A stretch of DNA of 64,000 bases from Holdemanella sp. MSK.7.32 (GCF_024460475.1 NZ_JANFYN010000008.1:1-64000); one strand, 5' to 3'. Counted from the first letter of the stretch, positions 8,643 through 18,444 are shown. Notes: generated from the letters alone by a model not told the origin. A program made the numbers and translations.

Positions 8643-10394
8643 CTACTTTCCATAAAAACCATTCAATTTAGTTCCCGCACCAAGGGTACGTTCTGCCCAT
8701 TCTTTTACGCTCTTCCATTTCTGACAACGGAATCCATATTTTGGTTCGTTTCTGTTTGCGTTGCATTCCGAAATCACAACAGAACCATCTACGTCTACTC
8801 CTTCGATAAATGCAACGTGCATAGTTCCACCGCTCGATGAAGTAATCGAAACGATGGATTTAGGAATCGGATTGTTGATATCTTTTGAATACTTCCCACT
8901 GCCAGGTGCTACATGATCTACCGTTAATTTTTGATCCCAGTTTGTCGGCAATGGATAAGGTGAATCATGATAATTTACATCCCAGTATCGTCCAGAAGCG
9001 TATGAAGAACAAATCATTTTGTTAAATTTACCTGTTATTGATTGATTTGTACATGCTGCACCATATGGCCACCACTGTGGCTTATTTACCGCACATACGT
9101 TAGGGTTTCCTTCGTTAATATCGGCACTGTAAGTGTAGTACTTTGAATCAAAATCAATCATTACACCTTCTGCTGTAAGTATTCCACCAGAGCCTTCAGA
9201 TTCACACGCTGAGTCTGTACTTGAGCCTGTATGAGTATCACGTATCATGTCATAGATGGTCTTGTAGGTTGTACTTGTATAATGCAGTCCGTCATTTGTT
9301 TGAATATTTCCTAAAAGTGAAGTATATGTATCAACATAAACGATTTTCTTTCTCAGATTCTTTTTGAGATATGTATTAAATTTTTCGATCTGGCTATTTT
9401 TTATAACATAGTTTCCTGCACATTTTGCTTCGTCGACTGGGTTGACTGACATAACCACAATACTTTTTGCTTTCTTCCAGTCTGAGTCAACTAATGCATT
9501 CAACTTAGTTACATATTTTTCGTAATTATTCAGATCATTGACACCTAGATTGACAACAATGGTATCTGTATCTTTCAATTCCTTGTTCACTTTACTGATT
9601 GCTGTATTTACTAGCCAGTTGTAACCTTTTCCTACAGAACATATCCACTTGTTCTTTCCTTCGGTAATTGCACTTTGCATACCTACAGTCCGTGAATCGC
9701 CTACCCATAATATTCGACCACTGATACCTGTTGAAGCAGAGTCCGCATCTGCACTCTGTCCACGAAACTGGTTGTATACTTTCATGCTGTACTGCGATCT
9801 TCTCTCTACAGTACATGAAACATAAGATGTGTTGCAACGCTCAAAACAGTTCATGAACGCTTCTGTCACCTTTGTAACGCTGTTACTTTTTTTAAGTTCT
9901 TCTGTATCCTTAAAATAAGTGGTTCCTCTTACAGACCATTTGAAAGTCGGCAACTGCTGAATACAGAGAAAGTCAAGCTGTAATTTTAAATCACTCGTTT
10001 CCTTTCCCTGCTGTGCAGCATAGTTTTTTAAAGCTGTTTTATAGCCTTGTGTTGTCCATTGAACAAGTCCGTACCCAGCTCCGCCAATCTCAGAAGCACC
10101 CGGCTTGAATCCACTTTCTGCATACATATTTCCCATGATGCCTGCTGTTGCTTCATCCGAATACCCAGAAGCTTTAAAGTAGTTCCAGATTGCCTTTTTA
10201 TTTTCTTCTACAGTACCATCTGATGATACATCAATACTTCCAGTTGCTTCAGATGAGCATTTATCTTCCTGATCCATCATTATCATCTGTGATAAAACGA
10301 TAGGTGGTATCATCATCGTTGCAACAGTTATTCCTGTGGCAATACCGATACATGCTTTCTTTATTTTTTTCGCATGTTTTATTAGACTTCCCAT
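8643..10394 (-). CDS. Three-domain cell-wall hydrolase (VirB1-like)
   Basis: 583 aa, one N-terminal membrane segment (~12-38), then a phage tail-tip lysozyme-like domain (~65-190: AGIMGNMYAESGFKPGA, GYGLVQWTT), an SGNH/GDSL-like hydrolase domain (~226-390: WVGDSRTVGM, NLGVNDLNN, DGLHY) and a C-terminal CHAP-like domain (~430-583) with the cysteine in ICSSYASGRYW and the histidine in GTMHVAFIEGV. It would open the peptidoglycan for the transfer channel. The SGNH domain between the two wall-cutting domains is unusual and may deacylate wall polymers. The start overlaps the VirB4 stop (TAATG). Confidence 0.9.
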   Translation of the reverse strand: MGSLIKHAKKIKKACIGIATGITVATMMIPPIVLSQMIMMDQEDKCSSEATGSIDVSSDGTVEENKKAIWNYFKASGYSDEATAGIMGNMYAESGFKPGASEIGGAGYGLVQWTTQGYKTALKNYAAQQGKETSDLKLQLDFLCIQQLPTFKWSVRGTTYFKDTEELKKSNSVTKVTEAFMNCFERCNTSYVSCTVERRSQYSMKVYNQFRGQSADADSASTGISGRILWVGDSRTVGMQSAITEGKNKWICSVGKGYNWLVNTAISKVNKELKDTDTIVVNLGVNDLNNYEKYVTKLNALVDSDWKKAKSIVVMSVNPVDEAKCAGNYVIKNSQIEKFNTYLKKNLRKKIVYVDTYTSLLGNIQTNDGLHYTSTTYKTIYDMIRDTHTGSSTDSACESEGSGGILTAEGVMIDFDSKYYTYSADINEGNPNVCAVNKPQWWPYGAACTNQSITGKFNKMICSSYASGRYWDVNYHDSPYPLPTNWDQKLTVDHVAPGSGKYSKDINNPIPKSIVSITSSSGGTMHVAFIEGVDVDGSVVISECNANRNEPKYGFRCQKWKSVKEWAERTLGAGTKLNGFYGK

Positions 10395-12958
10395 TATTGT
10401 CTATCGTCTTTCATTCGTGTGAATTTAGCAAAGGCTTCATCCCCAATTTGAATACGAACTCGCATGGCTGTACTTGTTCCAATCTTGGCATAGCATTCAC
10501 CAATATTGGCAAACTGCACGAATTCCTGTTCTGATTCTGGAATCAAATGTGTTTTCTTGAAGTATTCGATACCCTCTGCACCTAATCCAAAATAAAACTG
10601 GTATACGGAGTTTTCAATGATGGCTTCACCCTGTTCCTTTACCGAATCTTTTAAAACATCACTAATCTGCTGAGTTGCGGGAGTCAAGCCTGCCATATAT
10701 TTACGAACACGTTTGATAACTGTCTGGAAATACATCATGATGTCAAGATAACGAGGATCCATAATAACTGAGAATTCATCCGCATAAAGCTGTTTTCTGC
10801 GGTTGAATGGGTCAGAGATGATATCAGTCCAGATATAAGACAAAACGTTGTAATACTGCGTTGCAAGCACACGTGAGCCTGTGTTGTCCTGCAATGCACT
10901 TAAATTAAAGTTGATAACATTTGCTGATAAATCTACGTTCGTATGACCATTGAAAAGGTTGGCATCGGCACCATAGGCAATCGGCTCTAAGAATGCTAGA
11001 CAAACCTTATGACGCTCAATTTCAGCACGATCAGGATGAGGTTGCTTTTCGATCTCTTTCAGCCATGCCTGAATCGTGTCATAAACATCTGAAAAGATAG
11101 GATAATCTTCGCTTTTGAAATTATCCAGAATATATTGAGCTGTTGTCTTAAAGTCTATGTTAATAAGCCCGTAAACGTGTGTTAAAGCACGTTCAATCAA
11201 GTTGGTATGAAGGATACCAATCTCATCAGAATCGCCTTTATATGCATTTAAAAATGATCTCAGGAAGCGGATATGCTGTTCAAGCGGATAAATCTGATCT
11301 AAAGGTACTTTACCATCCCCTGTATCACTGTCAGGTACGTTGAAACGTATCTGTAATGGATTGATACGACCTTTTTCACCATTTGAACAGTCAATATTCG
11401 CACCACCTAATTCATAAGTCAGCTTATTCAATTCCTTACCTTCTACATCCAGAATATATTGCTTGTAGCCTAGACCACAACGATTGTAGATCAGCCACAT
11501 CAAAAAGAATGTTTTACCCATACCGGAGTTACCGACAACAAATTCGTTGTAGTTGGAACGATCGTCTTTCTTCGTAAAGTTGTCATAGAAAACAACACCA
11601 TTAGTTTGTATCGTATTACCTATATATACTGGCGGGTAATGAACATCCTGAGAATACTGTGTAGAATCGTATAGAGCTTCAAAAACAAACGGATACATCC
11701 ATCCTAGTGTAGCTGTAGTAGTAGTTTTGTAGAATCTGTCCTTTAATTCATAATCATATAGAATCGGAGCTGTACAGTTAAATAATTCCAAAGGTTCAAA
11801 CACACCATCGCTAAATTGAATCCCCATCGAAACAAAAGAATCATCTAAATCCTTACAAATTTCATTGACCTGCTGAACACTGTCACCTTTGATACGCAAG
11901 AATACTGTGAAATCAAATGGTGTATCTCCTTCAGCCACCATCTTTTCAACCATTGTCTGTGTCTTATCAAACTGTTTCATCAGCTTTGATTGAGTAGATG
12001 CATCTTTTGCTTTCTGCATATTGCGTTCGATATTATGAATTTCCTTGTCAAGACTTTTTGTTAATGCTCCACTTTCAGCTGGCTTGAAATGCATAGAAAA
12101 ATCAATATCACCTGCTGTAGCTAAATAACTCATTAATGCAAATGCCGGTTCTTTTCGATAAATATGAATGAATTTTGTTCTACAAAACACTCTGTCAAGT
12201 TCAACACATTGTCTAAAGCCTACATCTACCATACCAATGCGTGTTGGATATAAATAATCCATGATATCATCGGCTTCTTTTGCCATTTCAGTAAACAATT
12301 TCGATGCCTGTGGGTGATAGAAGTTATAGATCACAAGAAATGTATCCATAAAATCTAATATGCTTGTCTTTTGATAAGAACCAAGTGTAGCAACAATTTC
12401 CTGGCATCTCTGTTCTAATTGAAAAATATCCTGTCCTTTTAGGATAAACACAAAACAGCGATCCACAAGTTCTTTTGTCAATGCTGTATATTTCAATCTT
12501 CTTTGTGCTTCATCCAAAATTTCATATCGAATGCGATCCTGTGGGTTTGATAAATTTAAGCTATCTTTAAAATACTGAAAATCAGCTACATATCCATCCA
12601 CATCCGCACCAACCATATACGAATAGATCTGCCCTGCACCAATCGAATTGTTGAAGATCCTTGAAAACGCACGTATAAATGCATACTGGTCATTGTCCTT
12701 GAAACCGAAAATATTTGTTCCTGCTGTACGAACCATCATGATATAGTTTCCATCAAGGTCCTTGAACATATTCTTTTCTTCGTCATATGCAAAAGGGATG
12801 GCATCTCTGATGTCAAATCTATCAATCTTCGGCTGTTTTTTCTTTTTCTTTTTTTTCTCCTTTTTGGAGTTTTTGATACTGTCGTTGACAAGTTTCTGTT
12901 TTTCTTTAACAGGATCTATATCCTTATTTTTATTTTTTCTTTTAAAAATCCCAAACAT
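10394..12958 (-). CDS. virB4: VirB4/TraE-type secretion ATPase
   Basis: 854 aa motor ATPase of the type IV secretion system. It has a lysine-rich cytoplasmic N-terminus (a run of nine Lys near 32-41), Walker A GNSGMGKT (476-483) and Walker B LYADEF (around 740), followed by the typical RKYMAGLTPATQQISD segment. Length is normal for the family. Its stop overlaps the hydrolase start, showing coupling. The preceding gene is the VirB3/PrgI-like membrane protein. Confidence 0.95.
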   Translation of the reverse strand: MFGIFKRKNKNKDIDPVKEKQKLVNDSIKNSKKEKKKKKKKQPKIDRFDIRDAIPFAYDEEKNMFKDLDGNYIMMVRTAGTNIFGFKDNDQYAFIRAFSRIFNNSIGAGQIYSYMVGADVDGYVADFQYFKDSLNLSNPQDRIRYEILDEAQRRLKYTALTKELVDRCFVFILKGQDIFQLEQRCQEIVATLGSYQKTSILDFMDTFLVIYNFYHPQASKLFTEMAKEADDIMDYLYPTRIGMVDVGFRQCVELDRVFCRTKFIHIYRKEPAFALMSYLATAGDIDFSMHFKPAESGALTKSLDKEIHNIERNMQKAKDASTQSKLMKQFDKTQTMVEKMVAEGDTPFDFTVFLRIKGDSVQQVNEICKDLDDSFVSMGIQFSDGVFEPLELFNCTAPILYDYELKDRFYKTTTTATLGWMYPFVFEALYDSTQYSQDVHYPPVYIGNTIQTNGVVFYDNFTKKDDRSNYNEFVVGNSGMGKTFFLMWLIYNRCGLGYKQYILDVEGKELNKLTYELGGANIDCSNGEKGRINPLQIRFNVPDSDTGDGKVPLDQIYPLEQHIRFLRSFLNAYKGDSDEIGILHTNLIERALTHVYGLINIDFKTTAQYILDNFKSEDYPIFSDVYDTIQAWLKEIEKQPHPDRAEIERHKVCLAFLEPIAYGADANLFNGHTNVDLSANVINFNLSALQDNTGSRVLATQYYNVLSYIWTDIISDPFNRRKQLYADEFSVIMDPRYLDIMMYFQTVIKRVRKYMAGLTPATQQISDVLKDSVKEQGEAIIENSVYQFYFGLGAEGIEYFKKTHLIPESEQEFVQFANIGECYAKIGTSTAMRVRIQIGDEAFAKFTRMKDDRQ

Positions 12959-13020
12959 TAATGTACTCCTTTATATTAAAAAAAGAATGACTCAATCGGT
13001 CATTCTCTGCTTTCTTTAAG

Positions 13021-13039
13021 TTAAGGCAGATTGCCTTAA
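13021..13039. repeat. 19-bp palindrome (centre GAT)
   Basis: Family member between the VirB4 and VirB3-like genes. It supplies the stop codon of 13036-13434. Confidence 0.9.
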
Positions 13040-13434
13040 TTTTCATTTGACAATCTGTTTTCCTGAATCATATTCTGATATTCAATCCATTCCTTTGAAT
13101 CCTCATCAGAATTTGTTTTGACTGTACCATGTGTTCGTTCCTTTGGAATGTAAAAGTATTCTTTTGGCTGTTTATAACGGTAGTTATACCACATCTGTAT
13201 ATGCTGGATAATAGATAAATGATCTGGCATTTCAACAAGCAGAACACCTACAAGAGCAAACATAGCAACTCCCATAATCAATCCAATAAAATCATTGAAA
13301 AAGAATTTTACTGGATAATACACTACAAGGTATCCTGCAACCATGAACACACAATCTAAGCCAGAAAATTTCCAAATCAGAATCGGCTTGACGGATTCTT
13401 TATCAACGATGATTGTAGTTTTATTGTATCCCAT
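13036..13434 (-). CDS. VirB3/PrgI-like membrane protein
   Basis: 132 aa with two closely spaced transmembrane helices (about 27-45 and 48-67) and a cytosolic tail containing MWYNYRYKQPKEYFYIPKE, the arrangement of PrgI-family proteins encoded just before VirB4 in Gram-positive conjugation operons. The ATG overlaps the stop of the VirB6-like gene (TAATG). The stop lies in the palindrome. Confidence 0.85.
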   Translation of the reverse strand: MGYNKTTIIVDKESVKPILIWKFSGLDCVFMVAGYLVVYYPVKFFFNDFIGLIMGVAMFALVGVLLVEMPDHLSIIQHIQMWYNYRYKQPKEYFYIPKERTHGTVKTNSDEDSKEWIEYQNMIQENRLSNEN

Positions 13435-15473
13435 TATTTTTTACCTCTACTTTCATTACTATTGTTTCTATTTCCTAATGAATTTCGAATTTCACCACTG
13501 CTTTTCATTGTATATGTACGTACACCTGAAGCACTTGGCTTTTGAGCTTGACTGCGAGGTTTAGTATTACCATTTGTACCAGACGATCTAACAGCAGGCT
13601 TTGTGCTTGATGAAGGCCTTTGACCTTGTGGCTGTGGCTTTGGACCTGAAGATTGTGCTCCGCCTAAACTGTTACGTGTCGAAGCACTGCTATGCATCTG
13701 GAAAGAATGAGCACCACCTGTACTGCCACCAACACCAGAAGAACCACCAGAACCTCCGCTTGTTCCGCCTGAACTTCCTCCACCAGAAGCACCGCCACCA
13801 CCGGAATTAAAAGAAGTGTAATTTGGTGTGGATGTATCACTTCCGCCACCATCACTCGACTGGTCGCTACCTCCACCACCAGAGAAGCGATTACCTAAAT
13901 CGCTTAAAAACATAGGCACTGGTCCTCTTTGATGTACTGGATCGCCCATCTGAGCACCGGTTTCTGGGTTAAATGCTATAGTATCTGACCCTCTGAAAGC
14001 CGATAATCGTCTTTTCTGCATTGAGCCTGTTTGTTGCCCTGCGGAGTTGAAAGAATCTGTTCTTTTCTTACCGCCAATGTTCGCCATACCACCAGCTCTT
14101 GTACGTTCAATACTGCCACCAACACCAGATGCCAACTGATCGTTACCAAAAATGGCACCACGAATACCACCTTGTCTACCAGTAACACCACCCATATTCA
14201 TGGAATTACCTAATGCAGCACCTTTTATACCACCTGTACGATTACCATTACTATCTGGATTACCGAATATTGCTCCACGTGCTCCACCGACACGGTTTCC
14301 TTGACCGTTGACATCACCTAAAATCTTGCCACGTGCTCCACCTTCCAAGTGTCCTGTATGTGGGTTACTGCGACCAATTACAGAGCCAACAGCACCTGAC
14401 ACCAAGCTTTTAGCCATACCAAGTCCACCTCTGAACTGATTTAAAGTATCAAGAATACCAGAAGCATATCCACCAATCATAGCCTGTACAAAGTTTGGTG
14501 CAGTCATGATAAGAGAAAATGCACCAAAATAAAGTGCAACGGACGCTACTGGCATGGTTGATGTTGCTGATGATATAGATTCGAGAAGTCCTACAAACAG
14601 TGACAACAGAAATATCTGTGTCAGATTCTGTGCCCATGCTCCAAATATCGTCGCTTTCCACACATTAAATGCCTGCGGATTCTGAGGGTTTGTCATACTT
14701 GTACAGGCGAGCGGTCCTATGACATAATAAAAACCTATGGAAATGACTCGCACTGCAATCTGTATACATATGACAAAAAGCATTACTACATATACACACA
14801 TTCCAACAATTGCCATAAAAATACTAAAGTCCCATACGTAATTATCACCATCACGTTTTGTGATCTTTAATTCATTTTTGTTGTACTGCTCTACAAATTT
14901 TGAAGCTCCATAATCTCCGTCTTTTGGTAATCCACCAAAGGAGATCAGAACAGATTCAATCAGAGAATCACCTAATTGGGATGTAGCTGAATCCGCTTTT
15001 ACTTCATTTGTCAGATTTACATTTAAAATTGCTTTTGATGCATCCTGCATGACTGGATTGATAATTTTTGTAATTCCTACAGTCAGTGAACAGGCAATCG
15101 CAATACCTAAAGCAGTACTGCCCAATTTTTTATGTATATCCATACCTGCATCATCATCACGTATCATAGCTGAAACAATCTCCCATGTGATCTTAGCCGG
15201 AATTGCAAGAAACATCAGTGCTAATGAGCAGTTAAAAGCAGTCGATAAAAACTCATTGTGGGAAAACAGGTCAAGACCAATAACACCATTTACAATCGAA
15301 TTCAAAAGTGAATTGACCATACCTAAAAGACCACTTAGAATACTCCAAAAAAATGACTGTAACAGATCCTGTGCACCACGAACAACATTATTTTTTACAC
15401 CTTCAATCAATCCACCGAAAAGATAGTGGTTATTTGGAAGTGTTGCCACAGCAAATATTACATTATGTATCAT
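13434..15473 (-). CDS. VirB6/TrbL-like channel protein with Gly-rich tail
   Basis: 679 aa. The first ~350 residues hold six to eight hydrophobic helices (for example SLALMFLAIPAKITWEIV, VGMCVYVVMLFVICIQIAV), the polytopic channel core. From ~350 a repetitive domain starts: a module like GGxRGAIFGNxxSxGNRxGG occurs about five times, followed by a Gly/Ser-rich stretch and a Ser/Asn/Lys tail. AAGGATG precedes the ATG. The repeats are almost surely disordered and may lie outside the membrane. Confidence 0.85.
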   Translation of the reverse strand: MIHNVIFAVATLPNNHYLFGGLIEGVKNNVVRGAQDLLQSFFWSILSGLLGMVNSLLNSIVNGVIGLDLFSHNEFLSTAFNCSLALMFLAIPAKITWEIVSAMIRDDDAGMDIHKKLGSTALGIAIACSLTVGITKIINPVMQDASKAILNVNLTNEVKADSATSQLGDSLIESVLISFGGLPKDGDYGASKFVEQYNKNELKITKRDGDNYVWDFSIFMAIVGMCVYVVMLFVICIQIAVRVISIGFYYVIGPLACTSMTNPQNPQAFNVWKATIFGAWAQNLTQIFLLSLFVGLLESISSATSTMPVASVALYFGAFSLIMTAPNFVQAMIGGYASGILDTLNQFRGGLGMAKSLVSGAVGSVIGRSNPHTGHLEGGARGKILGDVNGQGNRVGGARGAIFGNPDSNGNRTGGIKGAALGNSMNMGGVTGRQGGIRGAIFGNDQLASGVGGSIERTRAGGMANIGGKKRTDSFNSAGQQTGSMQKRRLSAFRGSDTIAFNPETGAQMGDPVHQRGPVPMFLSDLGNRFSGGGGSDQSSDGGGSDTSTPNYTSFNSGGGGASGGGSSGGTSGGSGGSSGVGGSTGGAHSFQMHSSASTRNSLGGAQSSGPKPQPQGQRPSSSTKPAVRSSGTNGNTKPRSQAQKPSASGVRTYTMKSSGEIRNSLGNRNNSNESRGKK

Positions 15474-15487
15474 ATAATCATCCTTTC

Positions 15488-16267
15488 TTAGAATGCTACT
15501 TGTACAAGCTTTATAAGCAATACTGCTGTACCTAGTCCAGCAAAAAATGCTTTCGTAAGATCAAAGGCTGTAAACATCTTTTCCACTTTTTTAGGCAAAG
15601 CTTTATCAATTCTATCAACAACTGTCTTCATGGATTCAGATTTATTTATTAATCCTTTTACATCATTTGATAAACCTTCCACCTGTTCAAAAGAAGCTTT
15701 TTTCATCGTTTGCTTCTTCATCTGTTCCTTTAACAAACCTTCCATAGAAACAACAACACCATATGTTTTAGCACTGGCTTCTTCCTTTCTAAAATCCTGT
15801 ACAGAAGTATTTGTATCTTTGGCTATCGTTGTTAAATCGGATAAAGATTCCATGATCTCACTGTTATCTACATGAACACAGGCATTTGATTCATTTTCAT
15901 CCGCTGTGTCATGGTACAAATCATTTGTTGTATCCTGTTCTTCAGCCATTATTTCAACTTCTGTGTATTGTTCACGCTTTTTATCAAAAAACCAAACATA
16001 GAATTGTTTTAGAAGCGATGAAACATTGGATACATTAAAATTTCTCACATCAATGTCATTTTTTTCCTTATCAAACCAATCCATAAACCCACATACCTGT
16101 TTCGTGTTTTCCAGATAACCAATAACATTTTGATAATAGGTAATGATAATATTATTATCTTTATCCCATCCAAGTTCACTGATTTTCTTTTCGATCGGCT
16201 CAAATTCAAATTTCTTTTCCAGAGCCACTTTCGCAGTTTCAAACTTATTTTCTTCCATTACCGGCAT
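15488..16267 (-). CDS. Tail-anchored transfer-operon protein
   Basis: 259 aa. An N-terminal helical domain, an acidic linker, a long coiled-coil region (~150-230, EGLSNDVKGLINKSESMKTV) and one C-terminal transmembrane helix (LTKAFFAGLGTAVLLIKLVQV), giving a tail-anchored topology. AGGAGG is 9 nt before the ATG. It lies between the VirB2-like and VirB6-like genes; the family is not recognised. It may brace the channel at the cytoplasmic face, by position only. Confidence 0.75.
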   Translation of the reverse strand: MPVMEENKFETAKVALEKKFEFEPIEKKISELGWDKDNNIIITYYQNVIGYLENTKQVCGFMDWFDKEKNDIDVRNFNVSNVSSLLKQFYVWFFDKKREQYTEVEIMAEEQDTTNDLYHDTADENESNACVHVDNSEIMESLSDLTTIAKDTNTSVQDFRKEEASAKTYGVVVSMEGLLKEQMKKQTMKKASFEQVEGLSNDVKGLINKSESMKTVVDRIDKALPKKVEKMFTAFDLTKAFFAGLGTAVLLIKLVQVAF

Positions 16268-16304
16268 ATTTCTTATCCTCCTTGTAATATATGCACCTCA
16301 AAAA

Positions 16305-16323
16305 TTAAGGCACATTGCCTTAA
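16305..16323. repeat. 19-bp palindrome (centre CAT)
   Basis: Family member, ahead of the 15488-16267 gene. Confidence 0.9.
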
Positions 16324-16325
16324 TT

Positions 16326-16370
16326 TTAAGATTTATAGAACAACAGAATAATTTGTCCTATAAATCTTAA
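16326..16370 (-). other. 13-bp inverted repeat hairpin
   Basis: Perfect arms TTAAGATTTATAG (16326-16338) and CTATAAATCTTAA (16358-16370) with a 19-nt loop, next to a palindrome. It could stabilise or process the mRNA. Confidence 0.6.
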
Positions 16371-16373
16371 AAA

Positions 16374-16405
16374 AGAGAGTAGCGAAAACCCGCAACCCTC
16401 TTTAT
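16374..16405 (-). terminator. Partial terminator inside the secretion operon
   Basis: AAAGAG.../...CTCTTT with an inner GCG/CGC stem and a U run, just after the VirB2-like gene. It may reduce expression of downstream genes relative to the pilin-like subunit. Confidence 0.5.
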
Positions 16406-16411
16406 TTAAAA

Positions 16412-16663
16412 TTAACTTTTCATAAATAATGTTTTGAAGATGTTAATCAACACTGGAATAATAAACACGAAAATCAATCCTATAAATACACCTTTAGTTT
16501 TCTGTGAATACATTTGATCTTCCTGTGGACCAGCAAACATCTCACGAATTTTGTAGTATGCAGCAAAGCATCCTGCTCCTAATACTGCAATTGCCTGCAA
16601 GAATGTCTGTAAAGATGTCAATGCAGGATTAAAAACTTCAAACAATTGACTCCAAGCTCCCAT
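16412..16663 (-). CDS. VirB2-like small membrane protein
   Basis: 83 aa with two hydrophobic helices (about 13-36 and 58-80) separated by a charged loop (KIREMFAGPQEDQMYSQKTK), matching the TrbC/VirB2 layout. AGGAGG precedes the ATG and overlaps the end of the upstream gene. A terminator-like hairpin follows, which would favour high expression of this subunit. Confidence 0.75.
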   Translation of the reverse strand: MGAWSQLFEVFNPALTSLQTFLQAIAVLGAGCFAAYYKIREMFAGPQEDQMYSQKTKGVFIGLIFVFIIPVLINIFKTLFMKS

Positions 16664-16672
16664 AAAAACCTC

Positions 16673-16843
16673 CTATAAGCTCATCATAAAGCTGACAACT
16701 AGTCCAGCAACGATACCGATAACAATACGTAACAATAAAGACTGACCACCTTCGATATCTTTTTCTTCTAATGGTTTTTTTAAGAAAACCCAAGAAACAA
16801 GTGTCATCATGGCAATGTCAAAAATAGTAATTGCAAGATTCAT
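16673..16843 (-). CDS. Small membrane protein of the transfer operon
   Basis: 56 aa with two hydrophobic helices (residues 3-20 and 37-56) around a charged loop (LKKPLEEKDIEGGQ). AGGAGG stands 7 nt before the ATG, and the next gene begins 10 nt after the stop. It resembles the VirB2-like neighbour in layout and may be a second channel component or a paralogue of it. Confidence 0.75.
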   Translation of the reverse strand: MNLAITIFDIAMMTLVSWVFLKKPLEEKDIEGGQSLLLRIVIGIVAGLVVSFMMSL

Positions 16844-16858
16844 AAGTATATCCTCCTT

Positions 16859-17821
16859 TTAATTTAAAACAAGTCGCATTCCAAGATAGATGCCATTGCT
16901 ATCCTGTAATGGTGTACATGACCCTGAACGTCCAGATGCCATTAATGCGGATTGACAGGCACTCGGTGCTGATGACATATCATACCCCTGTGAAAACAAA
17001 TAATCCCTTGTAACAGGTGTACTGCTACTTGGCTGTTGAGTCTGGGCGGAAGAATTAGATGTTGCAGGTGAATTTGATACATTGTTATTTGTATTCGTAG
17101 AAGGTGCTTGAGATTGCTGAGCACTCTGCTGTTGTTGCTGTTGCCTTTCCGCTTCTCTTTGCTTTTCTTCTTCCTCTGCTTTTCTCTTTTCTTCCTCTTT
17201 TTTCCTTTCCTCTTCTTTTTGTTTTTCTTCCTGTTCTTTTTTAGTGTCTTTAATAATAACTGTTAGTTTTTTGGATGCTGTGTTTCCTGATGTGTCCCAA
17301 GCTTTGATTACTAACTTATAAGTCCCTGTCTTATTTTTATTCAATTTATCAATGTTTTTGACTTTTACCTTTACATCCTTGGAAGCATCATAATTGTCCG
17401 ACACAGAATAATAGTTGTTGATACCTTTCATTTCGCCTACTTCAAAAGTCAAGCTATTGTCCTTGACCTTGATTACAGGTTTGACGCTATCAACAATATT
17501 TGCTTCTACTGTGTATTTTTCATCGCCAATCGTATAGATAAGCTCCTGCTTGCCTAATTTTTCCAGATCCCCTTTTTTTAACGATGGACAGACCATTGTA
17601 ATGTTACTTACATGTATCTTGTTTCCGTCAATAGATGAGCCGGATATTGGGTATGAATCAATACGCTTCACATACTCTGCTGTATTTACATCCTCATCCC
17701 CTAAATCAATACGGATTGAATCTTGAAAAATCACATCGTGTGTCTGAGGTGTAGATGAGCTACAGCCAATAAGTGTCAAAAACATCATTAAGACACAACA
17801 TAATCGTTCTAATTTTTTCAT
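16859..17821 (-). CDS. Lipoprotein with Ig-like domain, first gene of transfer operon
   Basis: 320 aa from the ATG at 17821 (GGGGGAG 5 nt before it). Lipobox LIGC lies at the end of the signal peptide (MKKLERLCCVLMMFLTLIGC). A beta-sandwich region (~95-200, DTSGNTASKKLTV) resembles the bacterial Ig-like/DUF5011 type. Then comes a Glu/Lys coiled coil (EEKQKEEERKKEEEKRKAEE), a Gln/Ser/Asn linker and a small C-terminal domain (DYLFSQGYDMSSAPSACQSA) with two Cys pairs. It is likely surface-exposed and part of mating-pair formation. Confidence 0.8.
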   Translation of the reverse strand: MKKLERLCCVLMMFLTLIGCSSSTPQTHDVIFQDSIRIDLGDEDVNTAEYVKRIDSYPISGSSIDGNKIHVSNITMVCPSLKKGDLEKLGKQELIYTIGDEKYTVEANIVDSVKPVIKVKDNSLTFEVGEMKGINNYYSVSDNYDASKDVKVKVKNIDKLNKNKTGTYKLVIKAWDTSGNTASKKLTVIIKDTKKEQEEKQKEEERKKEEEKRKAEEEEKQREAERQQQQQQSAQQSQAPSTNTNNNVSNSPATSNSSAQTQQPSSSTPVTRDYLFSQGYDMSSAPSACQSALMASGRSGSCTPLQDSNGIYLGMRLVLN

Positions 17822-17853
17822 AAACTCCCCCTTACACATCAATTTAAAACATT

Positions 17854-17876
17854 AAAAAAGTCCTCACCATGAGGAC
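17854..17876 (-). terminator. Leader terminator before the transfer operon
   Basis: GTCCTCA-TGG-TGAGGAC followed by U6 on the minus strand, 33 nt upstream of the lipoprotein start. It may be an attenuator for the whole secretion operon; I see no clear alternative antiterminator. Confidence 0.6.
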
Positions 17877-17969
17877 CTATCATCTAATCTTAATCTATTT
17901 AGGTATATCAAACCCCTTTCAGTTATTATTAATTAATCACCGCATTTAATCAGTCACTGCAACTAAAAA

Positions 17970-17993
17970 AAGTCCTGTCAGGGTACAGGACTT
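17970..17993 (-). terminator. Terminator after HU gene
   Basis: AAGTCCTGT-ACCCTG-ACAGGACTT followed by U7, 78 nt after the HU stop. Confidence 0.8.
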
Positions 17994-18071
17994 GAACTAT
18001 CTGGACTTACATCATGTGGAAAAAAGTCGATATAAGACATGAAAGCCAGAATATAAACTAATGCAAAACAA

Positions 18072-18347
18072 TTAGTTAACTTTTTCTTTTAATGATTTTG
18101 AAGGTCTGAATTTAACATTTTTAGACGCTTTGATTCTGATTTTTTCCTTTGTTGCAGGATTGATTCCATCACGTTCTCCACGTTCAGTGACTTCAAATTT
18201 ACCAAATCCAAAAACATCTACTGTTTCTCCTTTTGATAAGGCTTCTACCATATTATCAAACACACTGTTTACAATTTCGTCCACACTCTTTTTTGTTAAT
18301 GTGGGGTTGCTCATAATAATATTTTGTACTAGATCTTTTTTGTTCAT
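18072..18347 (-). CDS. hup: HU-family DNA-binding protein
   Basis: 91 aa, a normal HU length. N-terminal dimerisation helices and the conserved strand VFGFGKFEVTERGERDGINPATKEKIRIKASKNVKFRPSK, where the DNA-wrapping beta arm carries GINPATKEK. AGAAGGAG precedes the ATG. It is carried between two transcription terminators as a single gene. It would compact plasmid DNA or assist partition and oriT complexes; plasmid-borne HU copies are known as stealth factors. Confidence 0.95.
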   Translation of the reverse strand: MNKKDLVQNIIMSNPTLTKKSVDEIVNSVFDNMVEALSKGETVDVFGFGKFEVTERGERDGINPATKEKIRIKASKNVKFRPSKSLKEKVN

Positions 18348-18422
18348 TTTAATTTCTCCTTCTGTTATGAATTCCTTTTTTACTTTAATATAAGATTAAA
18401 AAAAATACAAACAATTCAATCG

Positions 18423-18441
18423 TTAAGGCAATCTGCCTTAA
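18423..18441. repeat. 19-bp palindrome (centre ATC)
   Basis: Family member between the HU gene and 18445-18633; one base of C and G on either side extends it. Confidence 0.9.
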
Positions 18442-18444
18442 CGA

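Noticed and set aside
15049..15426. 125-aa plus-strand frame
   Set aside because: Antisense shadow of the VirB6-like gene with no start signals.
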